The translations under genes and the position numbers were made by a program. 64,000 bases of DNA from the NCBI GenBank assembly GCA_046331705.1, contig JAXLQJ010000006.1:1-64000 (forward strand), in the 5' to 3' direction. Source of the DNA: JADJOY01 sp046331705 [NCBI: bacterium]. GTDB lineage: Bacteria > JADJOY01. The notes under the pieces are model-generated. The model ran no database searches. It saw only the letters and a list, made by a program, of their open reading frames with translations, and was not told the DNA's origin. Each line of letters begins with the position of its first letter. Position 1 is the stretch's first letter. Positions 53,004 to 60,983 of the stretch are shown in pieces.

Positions 53004-55291
53004 GAGCCCTCGCTCGCGCACGGCTGCCCCGGCGCGGTGATGGTGCAATCCGCCACGGCGAGCACCGTGACCGGCATCGAGCGCGCGCCGGCGCCGTAGA
53101 CGTGGTCCATGAACTCCTGGCGGGCGCGGCGATAGCGAAGCTCGGCGCGTAAGTGCAGCGGATAGCTGGCGGTGGCGGGTGCCTCGACGGTGTATTCCTC
53201 ACGGTGCGGCTTGCCGGGCGCGAGCAAGCGCACGTCCTCGATCGCCGTGATCGTCGCGATGTCGTGGTGCTCGAGCGGTTGGCCATCGGCGCCGAGCAAG
53301 CGCGCTCCGAAGCGGCGAGCCGCGGGATCGACGTGGCCGGAAGCGTCGATGGCGCCCGACTCGAACCATCGCGCGCCGTCGCTCTCGGCGCTGACGTGGA
53401 GCCACGCCTCGTTGAGGTCGAGCGAGCCGAGGGGGAAGGGATGCCCACCGCGGGAGTTGGTCGCGGTCACCGCCAGCGAAGTGGCGTCGCTCGAGGTCAA
53501 CCACTCGATCGCGAGGGTGAACGCCGGCCGATCGGCCTTGATGCCGAGACCGCCGGTCTGCGGCGTGGTGCCGGCGAGCCAGTCGCGGAGCTTGGCATCG
53601 CCGTCGCGCGCCGATTCGAGCTGACCCACGTGGGCGTCCACTGGCACCATCTCCGCCCACGCGGTGTTGATGCCGAACATGTGGTGATTGGGGAAGCGCA
53701 CGCCCGCGCGGTTCTCGGTGTCCTCGGGCATGTGGCAGGCCTTGCACTGCTCCTCGACGATGCCGAAGCCCGGCGCGCCGTCGAACGGATTCGGCAGCAC
53801 GAGCTTGGTCTCGTTGGGCAGCTCGACGCGGTGGCAAGACGCGCAGAATTCCCGCGAGCCGAAGAGCACCGAGTTGGAGAAACCTTTCAGGTGCAGCCGC
53901 AGGTCGTCGCGAATGGCGCCGTGGGGAGGAGGCACGTAATCACCGTTCGGGTTCGCGAGCCCGGGGATTCGCTCTTCCTCGCGGAGCAGGAACCGCCCGT
54001 TGCGCGGCGGCTTCTCGACCTCGTGGGTGAGGTGGCACGACTTGCAGGTGACGCCCCAGTCGTTGGACATGAGCGCCGCGCTGGTGGCGAGACGGCGATC
54101 GGCCAGCGCGGAAAGCACGGGCTGATGGCACGACTGGCAGAAGGCGGTCTCGTCGAGGCGCTCCTGGCGCACCAGCTCGCCGAGCACCTGACGGTAGAAC
54201 GGGTTGTTGCCGGCCAGCGCGTGCGCCGAGCCGATCCATTGATCGAAGAGCACGTCGTGGCAGCCGCGGCAGCTGCGCACGTCGTTCATCTCGTCGATCC
54301 ACCACGCGTGCGGCGGGCTCGTCCGGGCATCGCCGCGCATGGTGCCGGTGGCGAAGAGCCGCTGATTGCGATAGCCGGCGAGCTCGCCGGCGTGGGTCTT
54401 CCGATCGGCCACCACCAGCGTGTACGCCGCGAACGGGATGCCCACCGCCGCGACCGCGATGCGCGCCGGCCACGGGAAGCTGGTGGGCGTGCGGCGCACG
54501 TGGTTCAGGAAGAGGAAGGCCACCAGCGGCAGCCCGAAGAGCGCGGCCAGCCCGTGCAGGTGGTAGTAGTAGTTGCCGAAGTTGTTGGCGATCGCGACGT
54601 TCACGGCGGGCACCAGGTAGAAGCCGGACGCCAGCACGATCAGCAGATACGTGTTGAGGATCAGCCCGCCGCGCGACTTGCCTTCCTCGGTGCGTCGATC
54701 GAGACGCCGCAAGTAGGCGGCCGAGGCGAAGATCGTGATCGTCGCAGTCCACAGCACGGGCTTGGGGAGCTTCGAGTCGACGTTCACGAACAGCAGCACC
54801 AACACCAGGGCCACGGTGAACGCGGCGTGGATCGCCAGGTTGAGCCAGCCGGCGTTGCGCCGCACGTGCCACGCCAGATACGCGAGGTACGCGGCGGCGA
54901 AGCCCAGACCGACGTCGCGGTGCAGGCGCACCAGCGGGAAGTACCAATCCGGCCAGCGGTACTGCGTCGCGAGCACCAGACCCGAGACCAGCAACAGCGC
55001 GAACCCCAGCAGCACCGCGACGCTCACCGGTCGGATGGTGCTCGGGCGAACCTCGCTCGTGGTGGCGGCGGCGCGGGCGCGCGCTCGCATCGCGCGACGG
55101 ATCAGATCCGCGGTGCCGAACGGCCCCAGCAGCACGTACCCGAGGGTGCGCAGCGGCTTCGCGAAGAAACCCTGCGGCGCGACGATGATGCTGACGACGA
55201 CCGAGAGCGGCCAGACGAAGTAGAACGCGTACTCCACCTCGTGGAGCAGGATCGCGTTTCGTTCGCCGAGGAGATCGCTGAAGAGGCTCAT
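53000..55291 (-). CDS. Membrane multihaem cytochrome, paralogue 1 (five haem motifs)
   Basis: 763 residues. An N-terminal half with about eight membrane helices and histidines suited to b-type haem (VRLHRDVGLGFAAAYLAYLAWH; YYYHLHGLAALFG) is followed by a periplasmic domain with five CxxCH motifs: CRGCH, CQSCH, CKSCH, CASCH, CKACH. A C-terminal domain (HPFPLGSLDLNEAWLHV; SGAIDASGHVDPAARRFG) is shared with the second multihaem gene at 58019. It looks like a quinol-linked electron outlet. Substrate unknown. The downstream LVIVD gene overlaps it. Confidence 0.85.
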   Translation of the reverse strand: MSLFSDLLGERNAILLHEVEYAFYFVWPLSVVVSIIVAPQGFFAKPLRTLGYVLLGPFGTADLIRRAMRARARAAATTSEVRPSTIRPVSVAVLLGFALLLVSGLVLATQYRWPDWYFPLVRLHRDVGLGFAAAYLAYLAWHVRRNAGWLNLAIHAAFTVALVLVLLFVNVDSKLPKPVLWTATITIFASAAYLRRLDRRTEEGKSRGGLILNTYLLIVLASGFYLVPAVNVAIANNFGNYYYHLHGLAALFGLPLVAFLFLNHVRRTPTSFPWPARIAVAAVGIPFAAYTLVVADRKTHAGELAGYRNQRLFATGTMRGDARTSPPHAWWIDEMNDVRSCRGCHDVLFDQWIGSAHALAGNNPFYRQVLGELVRQERLDETAFCQSCHQPVLSALADRRLATSAALMSNDWGVTCKSCHLTHEVEKPPRNGRFLLREEERIPGLANPNGDYVPPPHGAIRDDLRLHLKGFSNSVLFGSREFCASCHRVELPNETKLVLPNPFDGAPGFGIVEEQCKACHMPEDTENRAGVRFPNHHMFGINTAWAEMVPVDAHVGQLESARDGDAKLRDWLAGTTPQTGGLGIKADRPAFTLAIEWLTSSDATSLAVTATNSRGGHPFPLGSLDLNEAWLHVSAESDGARWFESGAIDASGHVDPAARRFGARLLGADGQPLEHHDIATITAIEDVRLLAPGKPHREEYTVEAPATASYPLHLRAELRYRRARQEFMDHVYGAGARSMPVTVLAVADCTITAPGQPCASEGS

Positions 55292-55388
55292 TCACCCGTG
55301 TGTGGGGGCGCGGCTCGGCAATGTGTCACAGCCGCGGGGCTGCGGGCCACGGCGTGAATCTGCTCCGGGAAATTCGCACGCACGCGCA

Positions 55389-55418
55389 TTGACACCGCGA
55401 AACCCGCTGGGGTAACGT
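55389..55418 (+). promoter_or_regulatory. Strong sigma-70-type promoter of the small-peptide gene
   Basis: TTGACA is a perfect -35, followed after 18 bases by TAACGT as -10. Transcription would begin near 55425, leaving a leader of about 23 bases with AAGGAGG six bases before the ATG. Such a consensus-like -35 is rare in this GC-rich window. Confidence 0.55.
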
Positions 55419-55447
55419 CCGTTCAGCCCCCTCGAAGGAGGAAGACG

Positions 55448-55507
55448 ATGTCGAGCTGGAGACCTGCACCGCCTGTCAAGCCGCCCAAGCCCAGCAACCC
55501 GAAGTAA
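55448..55507 (+). CDS. 19-residue proline/lysine-rich small peptide
   Basis: Reads MSSWRPAPPVKPPKPSNPK then TAA. Seven prolines, three lysines and one tryptophan; no Cys, no signal peptide. AAGGAGG at ideal spacing precedes the ATG. Promoter, ribosome site, short frame and terminator together make a stand-alone ~200-base unit lying between the multihaem and spermidine-synthase-like genes, on the opposite strand. No family recognised. It could be a functional micropeptide or the leader of a small RNA. Support is the signal layout, not homology. Confidence 0.5.
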   Translation: MSSWRPAPPVKPPKPSNPK

Positions 55508-55581
55508 CGCCGTGCTCGCAGCACCTCAGCAAGCAGCATCGCAGTAGCAAGCAGTCACAAAGCGTACACGGCTCGAGCGGC

Positions 55582-55636
55582 AACGATCCGAGCCGGATGA
55601 CGATCGAAAGGTCGGCATCCGGCTCGGATCGTTTTT
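55582..55636 (+). terminator. Strong intrinsic terminator after the small-peptide gene
   Basis: A perfect 18-base stem (AACGATCCGAGCCGGATG paired with its complement at about 55615-55632) with a 16-base loop is followed by a run of T. It ends transcription from the small-peptide promoter. Confidence 0.85.
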
Positions 55637-55656
55637 GGGGGCGCAACGAACGCGCC

Positions 55657-57981
55657 TCACGCGATCGTCGGACGCGGCTCCGCCGCGTCGTCGGTGCTGA
55701 AGCCCGCGAGCGGTGCGCGTTCCGGCAAGAGCCGCAGCGCCCCCGCGCCGAGCAGCGCCGCCAGCGCAGCCGCCACGATCGAAAGCCACTGGAACCCCAA
55801 CAGGAACACCAGTGTCTGGAAGAGCGTGAGCCCCATCACCGCGCCGAGCTGAGTGAAGCCCCACGCCTGCGCGCGAGCGTCGCCGCGCAGCGAGCCCAGT
55901 CCCGTCACGAACAGCGTCGCGACACCCGCGCCGAGGAGCAGCGAGGCGAGCGCCATCGCCGCGAGCGAGGAGTCGAGCACCAGGCTGAGCACCAGCCCGG
56001 ATGCCGCGGAGAGCGCGGCAGCGCCCATCGCCGCGCGGCGCGCCAGCACCGATGCGTCCCCGAGGCGCAGCGCGCACGGGACGAGATAGCCGGCCACGAA
56101 GATGGGCCACAGTAGCGCCGCGCCCATCGGCACGCCGGCGGCACTCGCCCGCGACAGGCGGCCGACCACCAGCGTCTCGAGCAGCCCGGCGAGCACGCCG
56201 ATACCGAGAAAGAGCGTGGGGGCGCCGAGGAGCCGTCGGGTGCCGACCACGCGCGTCAGCGCATCGGCGTGACGCCGTAGCCGCCACGCGAGCATGCCGA
56301 AGAGCGCGAGCAACGGCACCGGCATGGCCGCGTAGGAGATGCTCAAGCCCCATTGCAGGAACGGCCGATCGTCGGTGTCGACCGGAGTCATCTTGGCGGG
56401 ATCGACCGCCACGGCGCGCGAGCGCTCGCGGTCCATGCCGAGCGCCTCGATCCGCGTGGCCATCGTCTCCACCGCGGGGTCCGGCGACACGAACATGAAG
56501 AAGAGCGGCAGCCCCGACATCGGCAAGTTGGAGAGCGTGGTCCAGAACGCCGACGCGTGGGCGCCGTCGGGCAGGTTCGACCAAGCGTCGTAGAGCTCGA
56601 CTTCCTGCGAGCTGCCCCAGTCGATCACCAGCACGCCGCCCGGGTTCAGCAATCCGAGCATGTCGCGGACGGTGTCGCGGTCGAAGAGATAGTCCTCCTG
56701 CGGGATCTGGGTACGCGGGTGGAGATAGAGACGGATCATCTGCCCGTTGAGGAAGATGATGTCGTATCTCTCCTTTTCCTCGTGGATGAGTCGCTTGAGG
56801 TCGCCGGCGACGGCGACGTGCCCCGGCTTCTTCCAGCGATCGTTGAAGTAGCGTGAGTACGGGCCGGTCACCTGCTCGACCACCGTGCGGTCGTACTCCA
56901 TCGATTTCGAACGCTCGAGCGGCCCGTGCCAGCGCTCGATCAGCGACAGGTACATGCTGTCGGTGCGGCCGATGGCGAGGGCGCTCTTGCGCCCCTCGCC
57001 GGCGACGCGGAACACGGTGCTGATCTCGCGTGGCAGCCGCTCCGGGTCCTGGCAGTGGTACCAGAGCATGAGGTTGTCGTAGATGCCGCCCATGCACGAG
57101 TCGGCACCGAAGCTCGCGAAGTCGAGCTTGTAGTAGGGCGTCCAGTGCTGGCTTCGGATCTTGTAGTCGGCGAGCCGCCACGCGAAGGGCGCGGGCGTGA
57201 TGCGCTCGGACCAGAGCCCGATGGCCACCAGCGCCACGGCGCCGATCGGCACCAGCACGCGCCGCCGGGCCACCAGCGCCACGATCGTCAGGATCGACCA
57301 CGCCACCATGGTGCGGTACGGGTTCACGAGCTGGTGCGCGAAGTACGAGGTGATGCCTCCCGTCGCGAGCCCCGCGGCCAGCGCAGCCAACGTCGCGTGG
57401 ATGCGCGCCGTGCCGCGTACCAACGTGGCGATGCGGCCGCCGAGGATGCCGGCGAGCATGCCGCTCGCGATCCACGCCAGCGTCATTCCCACGGCGCGCG
57501 CCAGGTAATGCGTGGGCTTGGGGTACGGGTAGTACTGGTTGGTGAGCAGGTAGTGGACCGAGACGTTGCGAATGCCGCACATGCCCGCGGCAAGCGTGAT
57601 CGCCAGCGCCGCCACCGCCACGTCGAGCGCCAACGACCGCTCGCCGGCCACGCGTCCCAGCAAGAACGCGCCGAGCAGGCCGGTGCCGTAGCAGAGCACC
57701 ACGATCGTGAAGCGCACGACGAAATCGTTGGTGCCCTTCCAGACGCCGAGGGTGCCGATCAGCGCCACGATCGCGACGCCGATCCACAGCGAGCCCTTGA
57801 GCGCCGGTCGGGTGGCTGCGGCGAGCGCGCCGACGCCGATTCCCGCGAGCGTCAGCGTCAGGAAGAGGGTGCCGAAGAGATTGATGGGGAAGGAGACGTA
57901 GAGAAACCGCTCGAATCCCTGGATGAGCGTCTGCAGCAGGAAGCCGAGCACCAACCCCAGCCCCACGTGTCTGGCGTTCAC
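55657..57981 (-). CDS. Polytopic membrane protein with spermidine-synthase-like domain
   Basis: 774 residues. About eight membrane helices (1-260), then a Rossmann-like region of spermidine-synthase type (about 310-560; SALAIGRTDSMYLSL, YDIIFLNGQMIRLYLHP, DMLGLLNPGGVLVIDWGS), then more helices (about 575-750). The usual GGG-D SAM loop of spermidine synthases is not clear, so the catalytic role is uncertain. This fused architecture is common in myxobacteria and relatives and is of unknown function. GTG start. It lies between two paralogous multihaem cytochromes, which hints at a shared membrane redox role. Confidence 0.72.
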   Translation of the reverse strand: MNARHVGLGLVLGFLLQTLIQGFERFLYVSFPINLFGTLFLTLTLAGIGVGALAAATRPALKGSLWIGVAIVALIGTLGVWKGTNDFVVRFTIVVLCYGTGLLGAFLLGRVAGERSLALDVAVAALAITLAAGMCGIRNVSVHYLLTNQYYPYPKPTHYLARAVGMTLAWIASGMLAGILGGRIATLVRGTARIHATLAALAAGLATGGITSYFAHQLVNPYRTMVAWSILTIVALVARRRVLVPIGAVALVAIGLWSERITPAPFAWRLADYKIRSQHWTPYYKLDFASFGADSCMGGIYDNLMLWYHCQDPERLPREISTVFRVAGEGRKSALAIGRTDSMYLSLIERWHGPLERSKSMEYDRTVVEQVTGPYSRYFNDRWKKPGHVAVAGDLKRLIHEEKERYDIIFLNGQMIRLYLHPRTQIPQEDYLFDRDTVRDMLGLLNPGGVLVIDWGSSQEVELYDAWSNLPDGAHASAFWTTLSNLPMSGLPLFFMFVSPDPAVETMATRIEALGMDRERSRAVAVDPAKMTPVDTDDRPFLQWGLSISYAAMPVPLLALFGMLAWRLRRHADALTRVVGTRRLLGAPTLFLGIGVLAGLLETLVVGRLSRASAAGVPMGAALLWPIFVAGYLVPCALRLGDASVLARRAAMGAAALSAASGLVLSLVLDSSLAAMALASLLLGAGVATLFVTGLGSLRGDARAQAWGFTQLGAVMGLTLFQTLVFLLGFQWLSIVAAALAALLGAGALRLLPERAPLAGFSTDDAAEPRPTIA

Positions 57982-58018
57982 GATTCGGTCTCCCTTCGGA
58001 TCACGGGGCGCACGCTTC

Positions 58019-60154
58019 TCAGCCGACCGGTCCGCGGCGAGCGGCGGTGTCGAGCGCGGCGGCCGCGGCTGGCGCAGTCGACGATGGCACGCTGGCGGCG
58101 TCGGTGGCGGCGTTGGGGGGATCCAGCACGACCGGCCAGCGCGCGTCGATCCGGCCGATCGAGGTCACGGGGGCGCGGGGGGTGGGCTGACCGGTGTCGT
58201 CGTAGGCCCACTCGACGAACTCCTGCGTCAGTTTCCGGTAGTTCCAGCGGGCCCGCAACTCGAGCTCGCCAGCGGCGACGTCGGCTGGGATCGCCACGCT
58301 GTAGCGATCGACGATCGACTCGCTGTTGGCGACCTGGCGCTCGATCTTCTCCTCGCCGGTCGCCCAGATGCGGTGAAAGCGAAGGCGCTCGCCGTGCTCG
58401 TCGGTGACGTAGCCGCCCAGCCGATGCGCCGCCGGGTCGACGTAGCCGCGTTCGTCGATCGCGCCGCTCGCGAGCAGCGTGCGTCCCGCGGCATCGCGGA
58501 GCTCCACCTCTAGCCACACGTCGATCAGGTCGAGCGGCGCCGCGGGGAAATGGTGCTCGATCCCCACGTTGGTGGTGTTGATGCGGAGCTCGACCGATTG
58601 GCCGGGCCGCACCTCGCCCACCAAGTCCGCGGACGTGCGCAGCCACAGCGCCCGGTGCTGGCCGCTCTCGCCGCGCGGACGCAGCTCCCACGCCGAGCCC
58701 CAATTGTCCAAGTAGAGCCGCTTCTCGCCGGTCAGGTAGCCCTGCACGGTCGCGACCGTGGAGGCGTCGGCGAGGACCGCGGGCACGGCGGTGTTGGCGC
58801 CCGGGAAGAGGTGGTTGTGCGAGCTACCGGGCCGGTCGAGCATCGGTTGCGGCTGCATGTGGCACGAGGTGCACTTCGGCCGCTCGAAGCCGGGGTCCAC
58901 CGATGCGTGGATCTCGTTGTGGTGGCACGCGAGACAGAGCTCGTTCTCGCCCACCAGCCGCGTGCGCAGCGCGCGCCCGTGGCCGATGGGATTCATGCGG
59001 ATCAGCGCCAGCGAGAGCGCGCTCGGCTCCTCGGCGCCAGCGGCGTCGACGAACATGCGCAGGTGCGCGATGGGCGGGTCGAGGACGAACGTCGATCGCT
59101 GCGGCCCGGCGTCGAGGTTCACCTCGCGAATCGCGTGACACGAGACACAGGTGAAGCCGGGCGCCTCCTCGTAGTGACGAAACCCGGGCTGGTCGGTGGC
59201 GACGGCGAGCGGATAGTGGCAACCCGCGCACACCAGCGTGTCGTGCGCGCCGCGCTCGCTTTCCAGGAGCTCCACGGTGCGCTGGAAATGGTGCGTTCGC
59301 GGTGAGCGCAGGTGGTTCGAATGCTCGTAGTCGTCCACGATCGTCGGATGGCAATCGACCAGCGCGCACGAGCGCATGGCGCCGAGCGCCACGCGGTCGG
59401 TGCCCGTGAAGGGGGCCGCCGGCGCGGCGGGGTGCGTGCCATCCGGGTTGCGCCCGAGGAGCGTGGGCGCGGGTGTCGTGTGCGAGAGCTGCTCGTACGC
59501 GACGAGCCCCACCAGCACCGCCGCCACCGCGCCGACCGCCGCGGTGGCGTAACGCAGGTCGCGCTGGGCCTCGCTGGCGGCGGCGCCCTCGCGGCGCTCC
59601 GCGCGATAGACCTGAATGAAGAGGACGTGCGTGACGTAGAGCGCTGCGCCGACCAAGGCCAGCACACGGTGCAGGATCAACGTGTCGTGGGCGACCGGCG
59701 ACCCGTGCCAGGGAAAGAGCGCGGCGCCGGTCGCGAGGGCCACCGCCCAGGCCAGCAGGGTCAGGCTGCCGAGGACGATCGACGGCACGTGCCGCAATCG
59801 CCCCACGACGAACGCGAGCATGCCGCGCACCGGCTTGAAGAGCAGCGCCACGGCGGCGGCGAACGGCACCCAGCGCAGCGCGCGAAGGCTCACGAGCCCT
59901 TCGCCGAAGACGATGCCGAGGGTCGGCAGCAGCAAGAAGACGGCGAGACCGCCCGCGCCCACCTTCACCTGCGACTTGAGCTTGTCGCGCAGGTGCTTGG
60001 CCGCGTAGCCGATGAGGATCAGCGTGGCGGCGATGCCGAGCAGCGGGTGCAGGATCAGATTCCAGCGATAGGCGGCGTTCCAGGAGTCGCTGGCGATCAC
60101 GTACACGCCCGAGGCGATCGTGAGCGCGATGAGCCAGTTGGTGACGCGGCTCAT
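58019..60154 (-). CDS. Membrane multihaem cytochrome, paralogue 2 (four CxxCH plus one Cx4CH)
   Basis: 711 residues. An N-terminal part with about six membrane helices and histidines (WNLILHPLLGIAATLILIG; LILHRVLALVGAALYVTH) precedes CALVDCH, CAGCH, CVSCH, CLACH and CTSCH. The first has four residues between the cysteines, where its paralogue has CRGCH. The C-terminal domain (EHHFPAAPLDLIDVWLEV; SGAIDERGYVDPAAHRLGGY) matches the paralogue at 53000. Probably a quinol-to-haem electron conduit; the final acceptor is unknown. Confidence 0.85.
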   Translation of the reverse strand: MSRVTNWLIALTIASGVYVIASDSWNAAYRWNLILHPLLGIAATLILIGYAAKHLRDKLKSQVKVGAGGLAVFLLLPTLGIVFGEGLVSLRALRWVPFAAAVALLFKPVRGMLAFVVGRLRHVPSIVLGSLTLLAWAVALATGAALFPWHGSPVAHDTLILHRVLALVGAALYVTHVLFIQVYRAERREGAAASEAQRDLRYATAAVGAVAAVLVGLVAYEQLSHTTPAPTLLGRNPDGTHPAAPAAPFTGTDRVALGAMRSCALVDCHPTIVDDYEHSNHLRSPRTHHFQRTVELLESERGAHDTLVCAGCHYPLAVATDQPGFRHYEEAPGFTCVSCHAIREVNLDAGPQRSTFVLDPPIAHLRMFVDAAGAEEPSALSLALIRMNPIGHGRALRTRLVGENELCLACHHNEIHASVDPGFERPKCTSCHMQPQPMLDRPGSSHNHLFPGANTAVPAVLADASTVATVQGYLTGEKRLYLDNWGSAWELRPRGESGQHRALWLRTSADLVGEVRPGQSVELRINTTNVGIEHHFPAAPLDLIDVWLEVELRDAAGRTLLASGAIDERGYVDPAAHRLGGYVTDEHGERLRFHRIWATGEEKIERQVANSESIVDRYSVAIPADVAAGELELRARWNYRKLTQEFVEWAYDDTGQPTPRAPVTSIGRIDARWPVVLDPPNAATDAASVPSSTAPAAAAALDTAARRGPVG

Positions 60155-60500
60155 GGCGTGAGGCGCGCGACTCGGCACGCGTGGCCGTGCGCCGACCAAC
60201 TGGACGGCGGCTCGAGTGAGAGCGTCTTCAGGGGCGTGGCGAGCACGCTGGTTCGATTCGTGACGGTGCCGCGGCGGCGAGGCGACGACGAGCCCGAGCG
60301 TGGCTTCGGAAGGGACTCGGATCGTAGCGTCCGGCGGAACGAAGGGTCAAACCACGGCGCTCCCCGCGCCGCGCCATCCGGACCCGTCGCGCGGGGCTCG
60401 GCTTCCTTGACCCCTTCGCGCGCGCTTTGCGATCATCGGGGCGCCGCGCCGCATCGCGCCGCGCGGCGCTTTCGCAACCACACGACGGGGAGGGTACGAG
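60155..60500. other. Intergenic region between divergent multihaem and secreted-protein genes
   Basis: 346 bases holding the promoters for both directions. I saw no RegA-type box, sigma-54 promoter or clear hairpin with a T-run. GGGGAGGG lies before the 60501 ATG. Confidence 0.5.
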
Positions 60501-60968
60501 ATGAGACGAGCTTGGCTCGCGCTGGTGGCGCTCTGGGTGGCGACGCCGGCGTTCGCGACGACGATGGTGGCGCTCGACGTGGGGCAGCTCGCGCGCCACT
60601 CGAACGCGGTGGTGATCGGCAAGGTCGGCGACGTGCACGTCCAGGCCGACAAGCCGGGCGTGCCGCTCACGCGCGCGATCGTGCACGTGAGCGAGTCGCT
60701 GCGCGGCGACCTGTCCGGTGACGTCGAGGTGCTCTCGCCCGGATTCCCGGGCTCGCCGAGCTTCGCCTCGGGCGACGAGCTGGTGCTCTTCATCACCAGC
60801 CGCGACGGCCTCAACGTGTTGACCGGCTACCAGCAAGGGCATTTCCGCGTCCTGCACGACAAGGACGGCAACCGCGTGCTGGATCGTGCTCTTCCCACCC
60901 ACGATCGTGCCGCGGCCGGCTCGCGCTCGCTCGACGATCTCATCCGCCTCGTGCGCGCGGCGAACTGA
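60501..60968 (+). CDS. Small secreted protein, partner of the metalloprotease gene
   Basis: 155 residues: signal peptide (LALVALWVATPAFA) and a compact beta-rich domain (HSNAVVIGKVGDVHVQ, ITR-like VHVSESLRGDLSGDVEV, FASGDELVLFIT, GYQQGHFRVLHDKDGN). This pattern recurs in many secreted proteins encoded beside matrixin-type proteases. The function is not known; it may be a substrate, inhibitor or chaperone. It lies 15 bases upstream of the protease gene, as one operon. Confidence 0.7.
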   Translation: MRRAWLALVALWVATPAFATTMVALDVGQLARHSNAVVIGKVGDVHVQADKPGVPLTRAIVHVSESLRGDLSGDVEVLSPGFPGSPSFASGDELVLFITSRDGLNVLTGYQQGHFRVLHDKDGNRVLDRALPTHDRAAAGSRSLDDLIRLVRAAN

Positions 60969-60983
60969 GGGAGGATCTCGATC

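Noticed and set aside
54031-54050. A sigma-54-like TGGCACGACTTGC sequence
   Set aside because: It lies inside the multihaem gene and is simply the complement of CxxCH codons; the GG-to-GC spacing is eight bases, not ten.
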